Positions 54,381 to 62,482 are shown, counted from the first letter of the stretch. The stretch is 64,000 bases of DNA from JAAFIP01 sp031367325 (GCA_031367325.1 JANLPQ010000097.1:10973-74972); one strand, 5' to 3'. Program-made: numbers and translations. Notes: generated from the sequence alone by a model not told the origin.

Positions 54381-54405
54381 TTACTAACCAATCAGTCATT
54401 AGTAA
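54381..54405. promoter_or_regulatory. Palindrome upstream of the RND efflux genes, TetR-like operator
   Basis: TTACTAA at 54381-54387 and TTAGTAA at 54399-54405 surround CCAATCAGTCA, 17 bp before the adaptor start codon. Sequences of the AACCAATCAGTCA type are typical of TetR/AcrR operators near RND pumps. No TetR gene lies nearby, so the regulator would act in trans. Confidence 0.45.
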
Positions 54406-54421
54406 AAAATTCAGGGTCAAT

Positions 54422-55714
54422 ATGTCGTATTTATATGCAAAGAAAACACCAATATCGCCCGTAAATACTGCTCAAGCAGCTATTTTATCCATAGCATTAG
54501 GGGTTCTGCTGGCAACCAGTGGCTGCAGCAAACCGGCTCCTGCACCCGAGCCCGTGCGGTCTGTGAAGGTCGTCAAAGTAGCAGCCAGCAGCATGGAGGC
54601 CAGCACCGAATATTCAGGCGAGGTGCGTGCCAGAGTCGAGTCGCGCTTGGGTTTTCGCGTAGCAGGCAAGCTGATCAAGCGCCAGGCAGAGGTGGGCCAG
54701 CGCGTTAAAGTAGGGCAAGTGCTAGCCCAGATTGACCCGCAAGACTACAAGCTGGCTGCCGACGCAGCGCGCGCAGGCGTGACTGCTGCTGCTACCAACC
54801 GCGACTTAGCCGCTGCAGATTTCAACCGATTTCAAGCCTTGAAAGACCAAAACTTTATCAGCGGCGCAGAGCTAGAGCGCCGCCAAGCCACCCTAAAATC
54901 CGCGCAGGCGCAGCTAGAGCAAGCCCAAGTGCAACTTAAATCGCAGGGCAACCAGGCAGGCTATGCCACGCTGGTGGCCGATGTGGCGGGCATCATCACG
55001 GCGGTAGAGGCCGAGCAGGGCCAAGTGGTCAGCGCAGGCACGCCGGTGGTGCGCATTGCCCAAGACGGCCCCCGCGATGTCGTGTTTAACGTGCCCGAAG
55101 ACCGTGTGCGCCAATGGACAGTAGGCACCGAGGTGTTGATTAAGCGCTGGGCCGACACCAGCCAGACCACAGGCCAAACTATGGGTCGTATACGCGAGAT
55201 AGCCGCCAGTGCCGACCCAGTTACGCGCACTTTTCCGATCAAAGTATCGGTCGATGCTGCGCAGGCGCCAGCCATAGGGTCTACCGTGGCGGTGCAGCCA
55301 CCGTCTAGCATGGCGGGCGTACAGGCGATCAAGCTGCCCACCAGTGCGCTGTTTCAGCAAGGCCAGGCCAGCTATGTGTGGGTGCTAGACAGTGCCAGCA
55401 TGACAGTAAAAAGCACGCCTGTGCAAATTGCCACCGCTGATGGCAACCAAGCCGTGATTGCCGCAGGCTTGACCCCCGGCATGCTCGTAGTGTCAGCAGG
55501 CGTGCATGTGCTGTCGCCCGATCAAAAAGTCACTATTTTTAATGAAAAATCTAGTGCAGAGGCCGTAAAACCTGCTCAAGCAGCTACGAATAATGTAGCG
55601 GCGTCTGCCCCTAGCCCAGTGCCCACTGCAGCCCCTACCACCAGCGCCCAGACCAGTGCCGCTAACGTAGCTGCAAACGCCGCTAGTGCTGCTGCCAGCT
55701 CTGCAGCCAAGTGA
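54422..55714 (+). CDS. RND efflux periplasmic adaptor (membrane fusion) lipoprotein
   Basis: A 430-residue adaptor linking the inner-membrane pump to an outer-membrane channel. The leader ends in lipobox LLATSGCS, so it is a lipoprotein. It has VESRLGFRVAGKLIKRQAEVGQRVKVGQVLAQIDPQDY-type lipoyl halves around a helical hairpin (about 95-165), and beta-barrel segments later. Two palindromic repeats are translated in it: one makes the leader (SPVNTAQAAILSIA), the other lies in the Ala/Pro-rich tail (AVKPAQAATNNVA). The tail after residue 380 is low complexity. The pump gene follows after 7 bp. Confidence 0.92.
   Translation: MSYLYAKKTPISPVNTAQAAILSIALGVLLATSGCSKPAPAPEPVRSVKVVKVAASSMEASTEYSGEVRARVESRLGFRVAGKLIKRQAEVGQRVKVGQVLAQIDPQDYKLAADAARAGVTAAATNRDLAAADFNRFQALKDQNFISGAELERRQATLKSAQAQLEQAQVQLKSQGNQAGYATLVADVAGIITAVEAEQGQVVSAGTPVVRIAQDGPRDVVFNVPEDRVRQWTVGTEVLIKRWADTSQTTGQTMGRIREIAASADPVTRTFPIKVSVDAAQAPAIGSTVAVQPPSSMAGVQAIKLPTSALFQQGQASYVWVLDSASMTVKSTPVQIATADGNQAVIAAGLTPGMLVVSAGVHVLSPDQKVTIFNEKSSAEAVKPAQAATNNVAASAPSPVPTAAPTTSAQTSAANVAANAASAAASSAAK
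54442..54495 (+). repeat. Palindromic repeat, copy 12 (encodes a lipoprotein leader)
   Basis: AAAACACCAATATCGCCCG, TAAATACTGCTCAAGCAG, then CTATTTTATCCATAGC. Read in the AQAA frame as the n- and h-regions of the adaptor's signal sequence. Confidence 0.9.
55561..55600 (+). repeat. Palindromic repeat, copy 13 (inside RND adaptor gene)
   Basis: GGCCGTAAAACCTGCTCAAG followed by CAGCTACGAATAATGTAGCG. Second stem GCTAC/GTAGC carries compensating changes relative to GCTAT/ATAGC, which argues for selection on the hairpin. Read in the AQAA frame. Confidence 0.88.
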
Positions 55715-55721
55715 GCCCACC

Positions 55722-58700
55722 ATGACCGAGCCTACATCCCCTGTGGTGGCCAACCACGCTGCCGGTAAATTTAACCTGTCCAAATGGGCTATCGACCATG
55801 CTGCGCTCACCCGCTATTTGATGGTGGTGCTAATGCTATTGGGCGCTGCATCGTATTTTCAGCTGGGCCAAGACGAAGACCCGCCGTTTACCTTTCGGGT
55901 GATGGCTATTCGCCTGTTCTACCCCGGTGCTACGGCCCAGCAGGTGACTGAGCAGGTGGTCGACAAGATCGAAAAAACACTGCAAGAAGTGCCGCTAGCC
56001 GACAAGATTCGTTCGTATTCAAAGCCAGGCGAAGCCTTGATAATTTTTCAGATCAAAGATTCAGGCAATCCCAAAGAGGTGCCCAACATTTGGTACAGCG
56101 TTCGTAAAAAAGTAGGCGACATTCGCGCCACTTTGCCGCCAGGGGTGCTGGGGCCGTTTTTCAACGACGAGTTTGGCGATGTATTTGGTGTCATGTACGC
56201 GCTTAAAACCGACGGGTTTAGTTATGCCGAAGGCAAAGCTTTTGCCGACGACGTGCGTCAGCAACTACTGCGTGTGAAAGACGTGTCTAAAGTCGAATTG
56301 TTTGGTGTGCAAGACGAGAAGCTATATGTCGAATTATCGCAAAAACGACTCAGCCAGCTAGGCTTAGACTTCAACGTGGTGATTGCCCAGCTAGGGGCGC
56401 AAAACGCTGTGGAATCTGCAGGTGTGATGACCACGCCGGCAGATAATTTTCAAATTCGCGTAGGCGGGCAGTTCAACACGGTAGAACAATTGGCTGCCAT
56501 GCCCATCAAAAGTGGTGCATCGGGTGCCGCTGCAGCACAAATCCGCTTAGGTGATATTGCCCAAATCCGGCGCGGCTACGTTGACCCCGCCCAAGTCAAA
56601 GTGCGCACCACCGACTTTGACAAAGCAGGCAAAATCAAAAGCCAAGAAGTTATCGTGCTGGGTGTGTCGATGGCCAAAGGTGGCGACATTATTGCACTGG
56701 GTAAAGCACTGGCGGTAGCTACCAGCCGCATAGAAAAAACCCTGCCCGTGGGCGCAGAGTTGGTACAAATTCAAGACCAACCCAAGGCGGTGGCTAAATC
56801 GGTCAATGAGTTTGTCGCTGTGTTGATTGAGGCGGTGGTCATCGTGTTGGCGGTGAGCTTTTTGGCGCTGGGTCTGCATAGCCACGGCAAACATGTACCG
56901 CTGTACAAGCGCTATTACGTTGATATGCGGCCCGGTTTGGTGGTGGGTATTACCATCCCACTGGTGTTGGCGGTCACGTTTTTGGCCATGTGGTATTTTG
57001 GCTTGGGCTTGCACAAAATATCGTTAGGTTCGCTCATCATTGGGCTGGGCCTGCTGGTCGACGATGCCATTATTGCGGTGGAAATGATGGTGCGAAAAAT
57101 GGAAGAGGGCTACGACAAAGTGCGGGCCGCTACTTTTGCCTATGAGCTAACAGCCATGCCCATGCTGACGGGCACGTTGATTACCGCAGTGGGGTTTTTG
57201 CCCATTGGTATTGCCAAATCACTGACGGGTGAGTACACCTTTGCCATTTTTGCGGTCACGGTGATTGCACTGCTGATAAGTTGGGTGGTGTCAGTGTATT
57301 TTGTGCCGTACCTGGGGTTGCTGATTTTGAAGCACAAGAAAAACCAAGCTATGCGTGATCACACGGGCACACATACAGGCGACGGCGCTGACCATCACGA
57401 GCATTTCGATACGCCGTTTTATAAAGTATTTCGCCGTATGGTGAACTGGTGCGTAAAGTTCCGCTGGATCACCATAGGTGCCACGCTGCTGGTGTTCGCA
57501 CTGGGTATTGTGGGCATGGGCAGAGTACAGCAACAGTTTTTTCCTGACTCATCGCGGCCTGAGATATTGTTAGAGCTGTGGTTTACCGAAGGTACTGCCG
57601 TGGCGGCTAACGAAGCTGTCATTAAGCGCCTAGAGCAGCGCCTGATGACCGAGCCGGGCATGGTGAGCGTGAACACTTGGGTGGGCTCAGGCGTGCCACG
57701 TTTTTATTTGCCCATGGATCAAATTTTTCCGCAAAGTAACGTCAGTCAAATGATTGTGCTGCCTAAAGACTTGCCTGCGCGTGAGGTATTGCGCCTGAAG
57801 ATACCTGTCATTTTGGCCACTGAGTTCCCGGAGATTCGTGGCCGGGCCAAGCTGCTACCTAACGGCCCGCCTGTGCAATACCCTGTGCAGTTTCGCGTGG
57901 TGGGTAGCGACCCGGCTGTGCTGCGCGGAATGGCCGACAGCGTGAAGGCTGAGCTGCGCAAGTCGGCCAACACGCGTGGCGTTAACGACAACTGGAACGA
58001 ATCTGTCAAAGCACTGCGCCTGGATGTTGACCAAGCCAAGGCGCGCGCGCTGGGTGTTACCAGCCAAAGCATTGCTCAAGCAGCCCGCGCTATTTTGAGC
58101 GGCTCTACGGTGGGCACCTTTCGCGAGGGCGACAAGCTGATCGACATTGTGCTGCGCCAGCCGCTGTCAGAGCGTGATGCCATTACCGACCTAGGCAACG
58201 CCTACCTACCCACCAGTACAGGCCGCAGCATACCGCTGCTGCAAATTGCCAAACCCGTCTTTGTATGGGAACCCGGCGTGATGTGGCGCGAGAACCGCGA
58301 CTACGCAATCACCGTCAACGCTGATGTGGTGGAAGGCTTGCAAGGCGCTACCGTGACCAACGAAGTACTGCCCGCCCTCAAAGCGCTAGCAGCGCAGTGG
58401 CCTGCGGGCTACGCTGTGCAAGCAGCTGGTGCTGTAGAAGAATCTAGCAAAGGCCAAACGTCGATTGCCGCGGGCGTGCCTATCATGCTGTTCATCACCT
58501 TTACGCTGCTGATGCTGCAACTACAAAGCTTTAGCCGCGCTATCTTGGTATTTATTACTGGCCCACTGGGCATTGCGGGCGTAGCCGGTGCGCTGCTGCT
58601 GCTAGGCCGCCCGTTCGGCTTTGTAGCGCTGCTGGGCGTGATTGCGCTAATGGGCATGATTCAGCGTAACTCGGTAATTTTGATCGACCAGATAGAGCAA

Positions 58701-58934
58701 GATATTCGCGCAGGCGTGCCCCAGTGGGACGCGATTGTCGAGTCTGCTGTACGACGTTTGCGCCCCATTGTGCTGACAGCCGCCGCGGCTGTGCTGGCAA
58801 TGATTCCCCTCTCACGCAGCGTGTTCTGGGGGCCGATGGCGGTGGCGATTATGGGTGGTTTGATTGTGGCTACCGTGCTGACACTGCTGGCACTGCCCGC
58901 GATGTATGCGGCTTGGTTTCGGGTTAAGCGCTAG
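55722..58934 (+). CDS. RND efflux pump, inner-membrane permease
   Basis: A 1070-residue proton-driven exporter of the AcrB/MexB superfamily, in the group whose N-terminus is longer (FNLSKWAIDHAALTRYLMV). Twelve membrane helices with two large periplasmic loops are expected. FTFRVMAIRLFYPGATAQQV, GLLVDDAIIAVEMMVRKM (helix 4 with the paired aspartates) and ALMGMIQRNSVILIDQIEQD are typical. A His-rich cytoplasmic loop (HTGTHTGDGADHHEH) follows helix 6. The ATG at 55722 is used. No outer-membrane channel gene follows. Substrates unknown. Confidence 0.93.
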   Translation: MTEPTSPVVANHAAGKFNLSKWAIDHAALTRYLMVVLMLLGAASYFQLGQDEDPPFTFRVMAIRLFYPGATAQQVTEQVVDKIEKTLQEVPLADKIRSYSKPGEALIIFQIKDSGNPKEVPNIWYSVRKKVGDIRATLPPGVLGPFFNDEFGDVFGVMYALKTDGFSYAEGKAFADDVRQQLLRVKDVSKVELFGVQDEKLYVELSQKRLSQLGLDFNVVIAQLGAQNAVESAGVMTTPADNFQIRVGGQFNTVEQLAAMPIKSGASGAAAAQIRLGDIAQIRRGYVDPAQVKVRTTDFDKAGKIKSQEVIVLGVSMAKGGDIIALGKALAVATSRIEKTLPVGAELVQIQDQPKAVAKSVNEFVAVLIEAVVIVLAVSFLALGLHSHGKHVPLYKRYYVDMRPGLVVGITIPLVLAVTFLAMWYFGLGLHKISLGSLIIGLGLLVDDAIIAVEMMVRKMEEGYDKVRAATFAYELTAMPMLTGTLITAVGFLPIGIAKSLTGEYTFAIFAVTVIALLISWVVSVYFVPYLGLLILKHKKNQAMRDHTGTHTGDGADHHEHFDTPFYKVFRRMVNWCVKFRWITIGATLLVFALGIVGMGRVQQQFFPDSSRPEILLELWFTEGTAVAANEAVIKRLEQRLMTEPGMVSVNTWVGSGVPRFYLPMDQIFPQSNVSQMIVLPKDLPAREVLRLKIPVILATEFPEIRGRAKLLPNGPPVQYPVQFRVVGSDPAVLRGMADSVKAELRKSANTRGVNDNWNESVKALRLDVDQAKARALGVTSQSIAQAARAILSGSTVGTFREGDKLIDIVLRQPLSERDAITDLGNAYLPTSTGRSIPLLQIAKPVFVWEPGVMWRENRDYAITVNADVVEGLQGATVTNEVLPALKALAAQWPAGYAVQAAGAVEESSKGQTSIAAGVPIMLFITFTLLMLQLQSFSRAILVFITGPLGIAGVAGALLLLGRPFGFVALLGVIALMGMIQRNSVILIDQIEQDIRAGVPQWDAIVESAVRRLRPIVLTAAAAVLAMIPLSRSVFWGPMAVAIMGGLIVATVLTLLALPAMYAAWFRVKR

Positions 58935-58960
58935 GGTTTCGGTTAGGTTGGTGAATGAAT

Positions 58961-59003
58961 AACACTATTAATTGCATAGCTGGTTGAGCAGGATTTACTT
59001 AGG
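58961..59003 (-). repeat. Palindromic repeat, copy 14 (intergenic)
   Basis: Reverse copy: ACTATTAATTGCATAGCTG, GTTGAGCAGGATTTACTTAG. It lies 26 bp after the RND pump stop codon. Confidence 0.85.
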
Positions 59004-59085
59004 TCGGAGGCCCAAAACACTCTGAAAATGGGCCTCAGAATACTCTTCGCGTGCCTCCAACGCCCAACCTGTGCCCGCCCTGGCA

Positions 59086-59161
59086 CTTGGCGTGAACAGC
59101 TCCGCGGCTGTCCTCCGCCCTGCGGGCTCCCCCTTTATGCCGCTGCGCTGTTCACACCAAG
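59086..59161 (-). repeat. Structured repeat, left copy
   Basis: Outer arms CTTGGCGTGAACAGC (59086-59100) and GCTGTTCACACCAAG (59147-59161) pair with one mismatch. The inside carries CGCGGCTGTCCTCCG and CTCCCCCTTTATGCCGCT, which recur inverted in the right copy. Confidence 0.75.
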
Positions 59162-59223
59162 CACCAAGGCTGCGAGCGAGATCGGTTGGAGCTACAGCGG
59201 TTGACTGTCCACCATAGTCACAA

Positions 59224-59328
59224 GAGCGGGTCGACGGTGTACTCAGCGTAGCGGCATAAAGGGGGAGTAGGCGGCCCTAGGCCGCCACGGAGGACAGCCG
59301 CGTAGCTGAGTACGCCGCCGACCCGCTC
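59224..59328 (+). repeat. Structured repeat, right copy
   Basis: Outer arms at 59224-59247 and 59305-59328 pair at 22 of 24 positions. Inside are AGCGGCATAAAGGGGGAG, the small palindrome GGCGGCCCTAGGCCGCC, and CGGAGGACAGCCGCG. The inner blocks match the left copy in inverse orientation, yet the outer arms differ from it completely. Confidence 0.78.
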
Positions 59329-59488
59329 CAGTACAAAACAGTGAGTACGCCACCAGCCGGCTCCCGTACAAGAATAGCAATCTTCAAGCCTTAGCAAGCC
59401 ACGCAAGCAGCCGCAGCTTGCGGTGCAGGAATATTAATCTTCAAAGCACAACCCCGCATAAACTTTAGAAAAACTCAGAGCAACCGCT

Positions 59489-59914
59489 TTAGTGGCTGCT
59501 GCTAACCGCCATATCCGCTAACAACGCCGTAACGCGAGCATCCTCACCGATGGCGGCGACTACTTCAAAGTGCACGTTGGGGTGTGCTGCGCGCAGCGCC
59601 ACCACCAGCTCAGGCAAGTCTTCGCGTGCATGCTTGCCCATGCCTAGAAACATCGGCACGATACGCACTTTTATAGTGCTGTTTAGACCGTTAACCCTCG
59701 TAAATTCTGCTCTAGCAGCTATAACTTCACTAGCAACAGTGGGCAGATCAGGTTCGCACAGCTCTAAGTAGGCGCAGCGCGCTAGCGCCTGCGGGTACTG
59801 TTGGCTGGATTGTTGGTTAATGCACTGGGCTACAGCCTCAATAGGTGCGCGCCACAGGGGGTCGCGCGAACCGTGGGCAAACAAAATAATCGCGTCAGGC
59901 GGGAGTGTAGGCAT
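59489..59914 (-). CDS. cbiX: Sirohydrochlorin chelatase-like protein (CbiX/SirB short form)
   Basis: A 141-residue single-domain chelatase that inserts Co or Fe/Ni into sirohydrochlorin. ILFAHGSRDPLWR carries one metal-binding His; MFLGMGKHAREDLPELV carries the second. Both histidines are present. A palindromic repeat codes for VIAARAEFTRVNG between the two halves, which accounts for the length above the usual 120-130. It lies 43 bp after lptG on the same strand. Confidence 0.88.
   Translation of the reverse strand: MPTLPPDAIILFAHGSRDPLWRAPIEAVAQCINQQSSQQYPQALARCAYLELCEPDLPTVASEVIAARAEFTRVNGLNSTIKVRIVPMFLGMGKHAREDLPELVVALRAAHPNVHFEVVAAIGEDARVTALLADMAVSSSH
59690..59735 (+). repeat. Palindromic repeat, copy 15 (inside cbiX)
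   Basis: GTTAACCCTCGTAAATTCTG, CTCTAGCAGCTATAACTT, CACTAGC. The minus-strand gene reads it as VIAARAEFTRVN, the same frame as in the protease and acyl-CoA synthetase genes. Confidence 0.82.
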
Positions 59915-59957
59915 ACAAATTACAGATTACAAAATACGAATGAGTCGGACAGCGCCG

Positions 59958-61151
59958 CTAACGTCTTAGCACCAGCCAGGTAAACGCCCCCAGTGACACC
60001 ATCGAGTACAAAATACCCGGAATAGCCGCTGAAATCCACGGTGACCAATTGTTCAAGTTGCCAGCATAGCCAAACACGTTGTTCAGCAAAAAGAAGCTGA
60101 TACCAATCATCACACCGATAAAGACATAGCCGCTGATCGAGTCGGAGCGAAAATGCAAATACGCAAACGGCAGCGCCAACACCACCATGACCAAGCAGCT
60201 GAGTGGGTAAAAAAGTTTGCGCCAAAACTCAATTTCGTAGCGTTGCGACGTTTGGCCGTTGGCCTCTAGGTGGGTCATGTACTGGTACAAATCAACCGTG
60301 CCCATGCGCTCGGGTTTAAGCAAGGCCACCGACACCATCTCGGCGTTCAGCTCGGTAGGCCAGCGGTAATTTTCTGCGGTGTTAGTGTGCTGTACACGCG
60401 CTTTGGTAGTACCTAAGCCCGGCGATGCGCCTGAACTTGACATGTCACTGGCTGCCTTGCCCGCCGCGTTGGCTGCCAAAGGTGTAGCGTCGTCATTCAG
60501 AATAAAATCACTGCGCTTAACACCCTGCAAAGTCCACGCTGCATCGTCTGCAAACTTGCCGCTGTCGGCTTGCAACGTAGATACCAGCAAACCATTGGCA
60601 TTGAATTCAAAAATTCTGATGTTGCGCATATCGCCTTTACTTGTTAGCGCACCCACATTGACCGAAAAGCTGGAAAACTGCTGGCGCTCTTTGAGCCAAG
60701 CGCCTGTTTGCCCCAGCGAGATTTGCCCAAGATAACGGGACTTCAACAGCTGCCCCACTTTGGCGCTGGCAGGTGCAATATAGTCGCCCACTAAAAAAGT
60801 CAGCACGGTAAACACCAAGCCCAGCGACATCAAAGTGCGCAGTGCACGCCAAGGGTCCATGCCGCTGGTGCGCAAAATAGTGAACTCAGAGCTTTGCGCA
60901 AAACGGGCCATCACCGTGATGGAGCCGATCAGCACGGCAATCGGCAGCGCCTCGTACAGGCGGGACGGCATCCACAGCAGCACGAACAGCGCGGCATGGG
61001 TAATGCGGTAAGGGTTAGCTTTGTCGCCACGTCCCAGGTTGCCCAGTTCTTCGACCAAATCAAAAAACGAAAACAGCGCCAAAAAAGCCAGCGCCACGTA
61101 TGCCACGGTAATCAGCATCTCGCGGTGAATCAGGCGGCGCAGTGTTTTCAT
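59958..61151 (-). CDS. lptG: LPS export ABC transporter permease LptG
   Basis: A 397-residue inner-membrane subunit of the LptB2FG machine that extracts lipopolysaccharide. About six helices flank a periplasmic beta-jellyroll. TLRRLIHREMLITVAYVALAF, ALPIAVLIGSITVMARFAQSSEFTILRTSGM and the C-terminal MIGISFFLLNNVFGYAG are typical. A Ser/Ala/Gly-rich low-complexity insert (about 235-255) sits in the periplasmic domain. It is 25 bp downstream of lptF. Confidence 0.95.
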   Translation of the reverse strand: MKTLRRLIHREMLITVAYVALAFLALFSFFDLVEELGNLGRGDKANPYRITHAALFVLLWMPSRLYEALPIAVLIGSITVMARFAQSSEFTILRTSGMDPWRALRTLMSLGLVFTVLTFLVGDYIAPASAKVGQLLKSRYLGQISLGQTGAWLKERQQFSSFSVNVGALTSKGDMRNIRIFEFNANGLLVSTLQADSGKFADDAAWTLQGVKRSDFILNDDATPLAANAAGKAASDMSSSGASPGLGTTKARVQHTNTAENYRWPTELNAEMVSVALLKPERMGTVDLYQYMTHLEANGQTSQRYEIEFWRKLFYPLSCLVMVVLALPFAYLHFRSDSISGYVFIGVMIGISFFLLNNVFGYAGNLNNWSPWISAAIPGILYSMVSLGAFTWLVLRR

Positions 61152-61176
61152 AAATTAGTGTGTGGGTGACTTTGTT

Positions 61177-62421
61177 TTAGGCTGGCGTGGCTGCAGGGGA
61201 AGCAGGGGAAGCAGGGGAAGCAGGGGAAGTTAGCCAGTTGCGCGGTGACCATTGCATATGCCGCGCTGCCAACCATGTGCCGGTGACCAGTAGCACGCCG
61301 CCATGCAAGCCCAGTGTCCAAGTGACAAAGCCAACGCGCGCGTCACCTACCCAAGCCTGGCCCACATTAAGCAGGTTGTAATACACCACAAAGGCTAGCA
61401 GGGCAAACGCCAAGCTGTAGCCGCGCCCAGACCGCGGGTTAGACGCCGACGCCACCAAGGCCAGTAGCACCAAATTGAATGCCGCAAACCCCAGCCCCAG
61501 CCGCCAGCCTAGCTCGGCCAAATAGGGCGCGCTGCGCTGGCGCACCAAGTCAATGGAGTTCAGTGCTTTGGGGGGCGCTTTGTCGGGTTCACCCAGTTTG
61601 ATCTGGCCTACCTTGGTGCCGTACTCACCAAATTCGCTGATTTTTAACGTATCGTCTTCTTTGGTTTGCTCCAGCCGCTGGCCGTTGTTCAAGATTAAAA
61701 ACTGATCGTCGGCCACCATCTCTATGCGCCCACTGCGCGCTGAGGTGGTAGCTTGCTTGCCTTGTTCGTTAGACGCTATAAAAATATTACGGCCTACTTT
61801 GTTGCTAGGTGTCATAGGTGCTGTGGCACTGCTGTTGTCGGCGCTGCCCGACGCCCCGCTGGCGCTCGCGGAAGCAGGTGCAGGCGGCCCAATGGGGATG
61901 GTTGCCTGATCTTCACTGGTGGCTGTGTCGTTGCGTTCTATAAAAAACACCCGTGTCCCGCTGGAGTTTTCTTGAAACTGCCCTGCCGCCACGCGGTCCA
62001 GGTCGCCACGCGTTTCGTAGCGCTCGCGCAGCAACTGTGACTGCTGGTTGGACCACGGCCACACAAACAAAGCCATAAGCACAATAATCACCAGCACAGG
62101 CAAAGCAAAGCGCAGCAAAGGCCGGGCAAAACTAGCCAGCCCCCGCCCACTAGCAAACCACACCGCCATCTCTGAATCGCGGTACATTCGGCTGATAGTG
62201 GCGGTGACTGCGATAAATAAGCTGAGCGTCAAAATAGTGGGCAAATGCCCCAGCACGGCATAGCCCATCAGCATCATCACGTCTTGCGGGTTCACGTTGC
62301 CTCTGGCGGCCAGGCCCAGCGTGCGGATCAGCAGCATACTCATCACCACGGTAATCAGCACCACCAAGGCGGCACCAAAAGTGCGCGAGAGTTCTTTGCG
62401 AAGGGAAGAATCGAATAACAT
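61177..62421 (-). CDS. lptF: LPS export ABC transporter permease LptF
   Basis: A 414-residue partner of LptG. The N-terminus MLFDSSLRKELSRTFGAALVV, the coupling region YRDSEMAVWFASGRGLASFARPLL and late helices (FAAFNLVLLALVASASNPRSGRG) match the family. The periplasmic domain holds a low-complexity insert (PAPASASASGASGSADNSSA). The C-terminus ends in SPA repeats from a 9-bp tandem repeat. The ATG at 62421 is used; the longer frame to 62658 overlaps pepA and is rejected. Confidence 0.95.
   Translation of the reverse strand: MLFDSSLRKELSRTFGAALVVLITVVMSMLLIRTLGLAARGNVNPQDVMMLMGYAVLGHLPTILTLSLFIAVTATISRMYRDSEMAVWFASGRGLASFARPLLRFALPVLVIIVLMALFVWPWSNQQSQLLRERYETRGDLDRVAAGQFQENSSGTRVFFIERNDTATSEDQATIPIGPPAPASASASGASGSADNSSATAPMTPSNKVGRNIFIASNEQGKQATTSARSGRIEMVADDQFLILNNGQRLEQTKEDDTLKISEFGEYGTKVGQIKLGEPDKAPPKALNSIDLVRQRSAPYLAELGWRLGLGFAAFNLVLLALVASASNPRSGRGYSLAFALLAFVVYYNLLNVGQAWVGDARVGFVTWTLGLHGGVLLVTGTWLAARHMQWSPRNWLTSPASPASPASPAATPA
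61193..61228 (+). repeat. Four tandem 9-bp units
   Basis: GCAGGGGAA occurs four times exactly. The minus-strand lptF gene reads it as repeated Ser-Pro-Ala at its C-terminus, so unit gain or loss only changes tail length. Confidence 0.85.
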
Positions 62422-62482
62422 GGTGCGCTGGTGTAAAAAGCTGCTTGCAGTATGCTTATGTGGTGAATAGAAAGTACGTATT

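Larger units (their letters stand above)
58935..59488. other. Gene-free 554-bp region with two repeat families
   Basis: No gene is evident. It holds palindromic repeat copy 14 near its start, the inverted pair of structured repeats at 59086-59328, and short direct repeats (GAATA..AATCTTCAA at about 59371 and 59430). The two flanking genes are convergent, so this is a junction without promoters. Confidence 0.65.

Noticed and set aside
58068..58105. Repeat-like GCATTGCTCAAGCAGC in the RND pump gene
   Set aside because: Only the core matches; flanks differ, and SIAQAARAILSG followed by GDKLIDIVLR looks like native pump sequence.
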